DNA of 9,131 nt from CAZCCC01 sp964497245 (lineage in GTDB: Bacteria; Patescibacteriota; Patescibacteriia; Buchananbacterales; UBA6539): NCBI GenBank assembly GCA_964497245.1, contig CAZCCC010000037.1:1-9131 (forward strand). The letters run 5' to 3'. Within the stretch, counting starts at the first letter, position 1, and every line of letters begins with the position of its first letter. The notes beneath the pieces are model-generated. The model searched no databases. It worked only from the letters and a program-made list of their open reading frames with translations, and was not told where the DNA came from. Positions 5,404-9,131 of the stretch are shown piece by piece. The position numbers and the translations under genes were made by a program.

Positions 5404-7185
5404 ATGAAAAAAATCAAAATTATTTATCTAGCAGTTTTAATAAGCATGATCTTTTTTCCAATTTCTGTTTTTGGAGTAGTTGAAAATCCGCTTTTAAATT
5501 CTCTGCCGATAATTCAATTTGATGATAATAATGAAATTTATTTGGCCGGCGAAAAAATAGAATTACCGGAAGTTGATTTCAGCATAACAATTCCACAAGG
5601 CTACACAGCAAATATTGTTGATGGAGTTATACATCTTTTTGAAGACGAAAATGATAATCAAGAAATTACAATCAGTTTTTTTTCGACAGCCACAAGCTGG
5701 ACATCCGGCGATGCGATTAAACATTTATATTCCCTTACTTCTTACTCTATTTCATTACTTTATTCAATTTTTAGTGGATTTTTTCAGACAGAAGAAGATG
5801 GATCATTTTTAGATTTTATTTCAAAACTAAGTAATCCAAGTTATCAAGATATTCAGTTGTTTGGTAAAAATGCTTCAGTTTCAATATTCCCCAGCTTTTC
5901 TAATAGTGATTCGGAAGTAAATTTCATGTATATATATTCGATTGTTGAAAAAGGCAATGCAATTATGATAAATATTAATGATAATGATTTAATTCAGATT
6001 TTGACTAACCATATTCAGTGGAACCCTAAAGCCAAAACGTCAAAAAATCATGCTTCTCTTGAAATCACTGGGGTTGGGAATTTTTTTGTAAATGTTAGAT
6101 TTCCCTGGTTTTTAGGTGATATTTATTTATCACAAGATATTGGAGAAGTGATACTTCACGAAAATAAGCCAAATATTTTTGTAACCCTAGAAGAGTTAGA
6201 TTTTTATGATGAAATGTATGAGGAAAATCATGATATTGAAAATTTTTTTCAATCATATGAATTCAGCGATTACACAATAAAAAAAACAGGCGAAGTTATT
6301 AAAGAAATCAGATACGATTTTTTTGATATAAAAGTTATATCTCGTTTAATAAGCAGATCAAAAATTGCTCAATTTGCCGATAAAAAATTTGCAGTATCAA
6401 TGATAATGGTGGGTTTAACTGAAATTGAACAGCAAAACGCTTTGAATGATTTTAATGACTTAATGGATGATATAATTTTTGAACCAATTTATGAACAATA
6501 TGAGGAAGAAATTTTTGTTGATGAAAGAATAGATGAGCAAGGTAAAGAAGAATTATTTCCTGAATTAAAACAAAAGCCACTTAGAATAGATTTTATTGAA
6601 AAAGAAAAATTGGCTGTTAAGCACGTGGTTCAAGATTTAATAAACCATCTCAATGGACGAATTTTTCTTCAAGTTGAAGAAAATGGAGAAGCTTGGTATG
6701 TTGATCCGTCTTCAAGTAAGAAATTTTATTTGCAAGATGGTATTTGGGCATACGAAGCTTTAAGAAAATTCGGCTTGGGCATTACCAATGAAAATTTGGC
6801 TAAAATCCCAATTGGGATTGAAGATAGGTTTGAAGATATTGATTCTGACGGCGATGGTCTGCCAGACAAGCTTGAAGAAGCAATCGGTACTGACCCATTT
6901 AATCCCGATACAGACGGAGACGGCTATAATGACGGGCTTGAAGTCAGAAATAATTATAATCCGCTAGGTGAAGGAAAAATGCCTATTGACATGAACTTCT
7001 CAAACAGTCTAAAAGGTAAGATATTACTTCAAGTTGAGTCCAAAGGCGAAGCTTGGTATGTAAATCCTGCTGACGGCAAACGCTATTACATGAAAGACGG
7101 TGATTCTGCCTATCAAATAATGAGATTCTTAAGCCTGGGAATTACCAATGAAAATTTGAGGAAGATTCCGGTTGGTGATTTGTAA
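5404..7185 (+). CDS. Secreted protein with two WYV/ITNENL modules flanking a TSP3-like calcium-binding segment
   Basis: The protein has 593 residues. A cleavable-looking signal peptide (KK, hydrophobic 6-22, SVFG) is followed by a long unrecognised N-terminal region (about 30-360) rich in aromatic beta-type sequence. It may contain two similar-sized globular parts (about 55-205 and 215-360). An acidic linker with EEE and DER clusters (about 361-390) follows. The C-terminal third is modular: a 56-residue repeat (416-471), two Asp-rich loops (480-488 and 502-510) of the DxDxDGxxD type used by thrombospondin-type-3 and dockerin-like calcium binders, then a second 56-residue repeat (536-591). No sortase motif or C-terminal membrane helix is present, so it is either released or held by the repeats. 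The module type is familiar from Patescibacteria surface proteins and its ligand is unknown. It starts 30 nt after the preceding gene with no Shine-Dalgarno sequence, and may belong to the same operon. Confidence 0.8.
   Translation: MKKIKIIYLAVLISMIFFPISVFGVVENPLLNSLPIIQFDDNNEIYLAGEKIELPEVDFSITIPQGYTANIVDGVIHLFEDENDNQEITISFFSTATSWTSGDAIKHLYSLTSYSISLLYSIFSGFFQTEEDGSFLDFISKLSNPSYQDIQLFGKNASVSIFPSFSNSDSEVNFMYIYSIVEKGNAIMININDNDLIQILTNHIQWNPKAKTSKNHASLEITGVGNFFVNVRFPWFLGDIYLSQDIGEVILHENKPNIFVTLEELDFYDEMYEENHDIENFFQSYEFSDYTIKKTGEVIKEIRYDFFDIKVISRLISRSKIAQFADKKFAVSMIMVGLTEIEQQNALNDFNDLMDDIIFEPIYEQYEEEIFVDERIDEQGKEELFPELKQKPLRIDFIEKEKLAVKHVVQDLINHLNGRIFLQVEENGEAWYVDPSSSKKFYLQDGIWAYEALRKFGLGITNENLAKIPIGIEDRFEDIDSDGDGLPDKLEEAIGTDPFNPDTDGDGYNDGLEVRNNYNPLGEGKMPIDMNFSNSLKGKILLQVESKGEAWYVNPADGKRYYMKDGDSAYQIMRFLSLGITNENLRKIPVGDL
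6649..6816 (+). repeat. 56-residue surface module, copy 1 (within the 593-aa gene)
   Basis: This copy encodes residues 416-471 of the secreted protein, beginning LNGRIFLQVE and ending ITNENLAKIPIG. About 33 of 56 residues match copy 2 with no gaps. Invariant parts include LQVE, GEAWYV, GITNENL and KIP. The DNA has diverged but keeps an identical 18-base run near the 3' end (ATTACCAATGAAAATTTG). This fits an internal duplication that has drifted under protein-level selection. Confidence 0.85.
6841..6933 (+). other. Asp-rich calcium-binding loops (TSP3-like) encoded between the two modules
   Basis: Two loops of the form D-x-D-G-D-G-x-x-D are encoded: Asp 480, 482, 484 and 488, and Asp 502, 504, 506 and 510. 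They are separated by KLEEAIGTDPFNP, the usual helix and TDP turn of thrombospondin-type-3-like segments. Such loops normally bind calcium and stiffen extracellular linkers. Calcium binding is inferred from the motif. Confidence 0.8.
7009..7176 (+). repeat. 56-residue surface module, copy 2 (within the 593-aa gene)
   Basis: This copy encodes residues 536-591, beginning LKGKILLQVE and ending ITNENLRKIPVG, two residues before the C-terminus. It has the same length as copy 1. Its form, with NPADGKRYYMKDGDSAYQIM in the middle, looks closer to the common version of this module. Ending the protein exactly at the module boundary suggests a self-contained domain. Confidence 0.85.
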
Positions 7186-7245
7186 ATATTAATGAATAAT
7201 GAATTAAAAATCATGGTTGCAAAAAAATAATTCTTAATTTTTTTT

Positions 7246-8490
7246 ATGCTTCAATCAAAATTATTCGGAAAAACCCAAAAAAATCCGCCCAAAGGCGAAG
7301 TAAGTTTAAATGCTATCTTGCTTACCCGCGCCGGTTTTATTGATAAATTAACTTCCGGCGTATATACTTATTTGCCTTTAGGTTTAAGGGTACTAAATAA
7401 AATTAAACAGATTGTTCGCGAGGAGATGGATTCAATCGGCGGGCAGGAGATTTTAATGCCGGCAATTCATTTAAAAGAAATTTGGCAAAAAACTGGACGC
7501 TGGACTGATCCCGGAAAAGATGTAATGTTTCAATTTGAAGGCAGAAGCAACAGAGAGTATGGATTAGGCTGGACTCATGAAGAGGTAATCACTCCTCTAG
7601 TAAAAAAATTTGTCAATTCGTATAAGGATTTACCTATTTATCTTTACCAAATACAAGATAAATTCAGAAATGAACCGCGTGCCAAATCCGGACTTTTGCG
7701 GGGAATTGAATTTTCCATGAAGGATCTCTACAGCTTTCATTGTGATGAAAAGGATTTGGAAGATTATTATCAAAAGGCTTTATTGACTTACCAAAAAGTT
7801 TTTAAGCGCTGCGGTCTTGATTCAATTATTACTGAAGCATCTGGCGGAAGTTTTTCCAAATATTCACATGAATTTCAAGTTTTGACTGACTATGGCGAGG
7901 ATACTATTTATTATTGTAAAAAATGCAACTATTCCCAAAATAAAGAAATAGCCGAGACTAAAGCAGGAGATAAGTGCCGAAAATGCAGCAAAGGAGAAAT
8001 TATTGAAGGTAAAGCAATTGAGGTGGGTAATATTTTTAAACTTAAAAATAAATATTCAAAGCCATTTGGATTGGAATATGTTGATGAACACGGCATCAAA
8101 AAGCCGGTAATGATGGGTTGTTACGGAATTGGGCCAAGTAGGGTGCTGGGTTCGATTGTTGAAATTCATCATGATAATAATGGCATTATTTGGCCGAAAA
8201 ATATTGCGCCATTTTCAGTCCATCTTATTCAAATTGGCAGAGAAAAAATAGTTGCAAAAAATGCTGAAAAAGTGTACAATAAACTACTTGAAAACGGCAT
8301 AGATGTCTTATTTGATGATCGAACTGATTTGTCGGTTGGTCAAAAATTTGCTGAGGCTGATCTGATTGGGATTCCTGTCCGCTTAGTTATCTCTCAAAAA
8401 ACCGGAGACAAAATTGAATTTAAAAAGAGAAATGAAAATAAAGCCAGAGTAATTAGTATCTCCGAAGCGGTAGAAATAATTAAAAAATAA
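7246..8490 (+). CDS. proS: Prolyl-tRNA synthetase, short form without the editing insertion domain
   Basis: This class II synthetase charges tRNA-Pro with proline. The 414 residues open like bacterial-type ProRS (LTRAGFIDKLTSGVYTYLPL, 26-45). Class II motif 1 lies around GGQEILMPA (65-73) and WTHEE (109-113) contributes to proline binding. Motif 2, FRNEPRAKSGLLRGIEFSMK (140-159), is complete. The substrate loop SGGSFS is at 199-204, motif 3 with GCYGIGPSR is at 291-299, and the anticodon-binding domain covers about 320-414. Bacterial enzymes are usually about 570 residues because a roughly 180-residue INS domain that hydrolyses Ala-tRNA-Pro sits between motifs 2 and 3. Here that region is only a short linker with two CxxC pairs (C224/C227 and C244/C247), likely a zinc knuckle. 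Charging should be intact, but cis-editing should be absent. The gene starts 60 nt after its neighbour with no Shine-Dalgarno sequence. Confidence 0.96.
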   Translation: MLQSKLFGKTQKNPPKGEVSLNAILLTRAGFIDKLTSGVYTYLPLGLRVLNKIKQIVREEMDSIGGQEILMPAIHLKEIWQKTGRWTDPGKDVMFQFEGRSNREYGLGWTHEEVITPLVKKFVNSYKDLPIYLYQIQDKFRNEPRAKSGLLRGIEFSMKDLYSFHCDEKDLEDYYQKALLTYQKVFKRCGLDSIITEASGGSFSKYSHEFQVLTDYGEDTIYYCKKCNYSQNKEIAETKAGDKCRKCSKGEIIEGKAIEVGNIFKLKNKYSKPFGLEYVDEHGIKKPVMMGCYGIGPSRVLGSIVEIHHDNNGIIWPKNIAPFSVHLIQIGREKIVAKNAEKVYNKLLENGIDVLFDDRTDLSVGQKFAEADLIGIPVRLVISQKTGDKIEFKKRNENKARVISISEAVEIIKK

Positions 8491-8512
8491 AATTTTAGTT
8501 TTAAGTGCGAAT

Positions 8513-8552
8513 AAAAACAATTCTAATATTTAAGAACAGAGATTGTTTTTTT
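8513..8552 (+). terminator. Weak terminator-like hairpin between proS and mreB
   Basis: AAAAACAAT (8513-8521) is a perfect complement of ATTGTTTTT (8542-8550), and the 3' arm runs into further T residues. The stem is 9 bp but has one G-C pair and a 20-nt loop, within which TTCT and AGAA could pair in an alternative fold. Its position 23 nt after the proS stop fits an operon end. The low GC content makes it uncertain. Confidence 0.35.
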
Positions 8553-8562
8553 GATTAATAAT

Positions 8563-9131
8563 ATGTTTAATAGATTATTCAAGAAATTTTCAAAAGATGT
8601 TGCTATTGATCTTGGAACCTCAAATACTTTAATTTATGTTAAAGACAGGGGGATTGTGGTCAAAGAATCTTCAATTGTGGCAATTAATAATAGAAATGAC
8701 CAAATTTTAGCTGTCGGTCAAGAAGCCCAAAAGATGATAGGAAAAACTCCGCCCCATATTACAATTTCTAGGCCATTGGTTGATGGTATAATATCTGATT
8801 TTGAAGTTACGGAAAAAATGCTTAAATATTTTATCGGCAGAATTTCTCATGATAATTTTGGGCTTTCGGCAAGGCCGAGGGTGGTAATAGGAGTACCACT
8901 TGATGTTACCGAAGTTGAAAAAAAGGCAGTTGAAGATGTTGTACTTTCGGCCGGTGCTCGTGAAGTTTTTTTAGTGGAGAGCATTATTGCTACTGCTATT
9001 GGGGCTAGACTGCCGATTCAAGATCCTTCAGGAAATATGGTTGTTGATTTAGGCGGCGGGGTTACTGAAATTGCTGTGATTTCTTTATCAGGGGTGGTTG
9101 CTTGGAAATCTTTAAGAATTGCCGGAAAAAA
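8563..9131 (+). CDS. mreB: Rod-shape-determining protein MreB (partial, 3' end outside the window)
   Basis: MreB is an actin-like ATPase that polymerises under the membrane and guides wall synthesis in rod-shaped cells. The 189 visible residues cover roughly the first half of the usual length of about 340. They begin with an amphipathic-looking tail (MFNRLFKKFSK), then the phosphate-1 loop DLGTSNTLIYV (16-26), SRPLVDGIISDFEVTEKML (69-87), RVVIGVPLDVTEVEKKAVED (106-125), GAREVFLVE (131-139) and MVVDLGGGVTEIAVISLSG (159-177). The order and spacing are those of MreB, not FtsA or DnaK. Several normally conserved pocket positions differ: ESI where EEP is usual (139-141), GGGV where GGGT is usual (164-167), and AGK where GGD is usual (187-189). 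The ATG is 72 nt after proS. No promoter with the 6-nt spacing seen earlier is present. Confidence 0.93.
   Translation, partial: MFNRLFKKFSKDVAIDLGTSNTLIYVKDRGIVVKESSIVAINNRNDQILAVGQEAQKMIGKTPPHITISRPLVDGIISDFEVTEKMLKYFIGRISHDNFGLSARPRVVIGVPLDVTEVEKKAVEDVVLSAGAREVFLVESIIATAIGARLPIQDPSGNMVVDLGGGVTEIAVISLSGVVAWKSLRIAGK

Noticed and set aside
7192..7230. Twelve-codon open frame (MNNELKIMVAKK) just upstream of proS as a possible leader peptide
   Set aside because: It contains no proline codon, and no convincing attenuator hairpin pair follows it. Part of it arises from a 7-base tandem duplication (AATGAAT) in AT-rich DNA.
8784..8792. Perfect extended -10 (TGG-TATAAT) inside mreB
   Set aside because: It falls on codons for the conserved DGIISD segment and no ATG follows at the 6-nt spacing, so it is probably a by-product of coding. 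Similar coding-derived hits occur at 6468-6476 and near 4812.
1..9131. Alternative genetic code with UGA read as glycine (as in Gracilibacteria/SR1)
   Set aside because: No in-frame TGA was found in the genes, glycine uses GGN codons throughout, and the families align at normal length under the standard code. TGA is not used as a stop in the eight complete genes, but the sample is too small to mean much.

Overview
This is an AT-rich, tightly packed stretch in which every gene lies on the plus strand. It most resembles a Candidate Phyla Radiation (Patescibacteria) genome, of the Falkowbacteria/Kuenenbacteria/Parcubacteria kind. The placement is an inference. It rests on a shortened prolyl-tRNA synthetase, an frr-rseP-proS order without the usual isoprenoid and phospholipid genes between them, a conserved small unknown protein of the type seen next to rseP in these bacteria, a secreted protein with WYV/ITNENL modules around calcium-binding Asp repeats, and the absence of recognisable Shine-Dalgarno sequences. 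The standard code fits: the eight complete genes end in TAA or TAG, and no in-frame TGA was found.

Region 1 (1-1167). The last codons of a possible upstream gene are followed at once by a strong extended -10 promoter. Its predicted transcription start coincides with the ATG of a membrane-anchored TIM-barrel glycoside hydrolase. A clear intrinsic terminator follows. A second extended -10 promoter is interlocked with that terminator and again lies exactly 6 nt before an ATG, that of holB.

Region 2 (1168-5373). Five genes run almost without gaps (3-11 nt): holB (clamp-loader delta'), a seven-Asp-box propeller lipoprotein, frr (ribosome recycling factor), rseP (site-2 intramembrane protease) and a 122-residue unknown protein. 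They look like one operon driven from the holB promoter.

Region 3 (5404-8490). A 593-residue secreted protein carries two copies of a 56-residue module flanking a thrombospondin-type-3-like calcium-binding segment. It is followed by a 414-residue prolyl-tRNA synthetase that lacks the editing insertion domain.

Region 4 (8491-9131). A weak terminator-like hairpin precedes mreB, which is cut by the window end. The MreB has substitutions at several conserved nucleotide-pocket positions.

Functionally the window mixes core information processing (replication clamp loading, ribosome recycling, tRNA charging) with cell-envelope functions (rod-shape cytoskeleton, membrane proteolysis, three exported or anchored proteins). 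No mobile element, CRISPR array, tRNA or rRNA was seen, and no stretch over 300 bases lacks a gene. I did not find a clearly new multi-gene system. The most notable signals are the paired leaderless promoters, the altered MreB pocket, the minimal ProRS and the repeat-flanked calcium-binding secreted protein.
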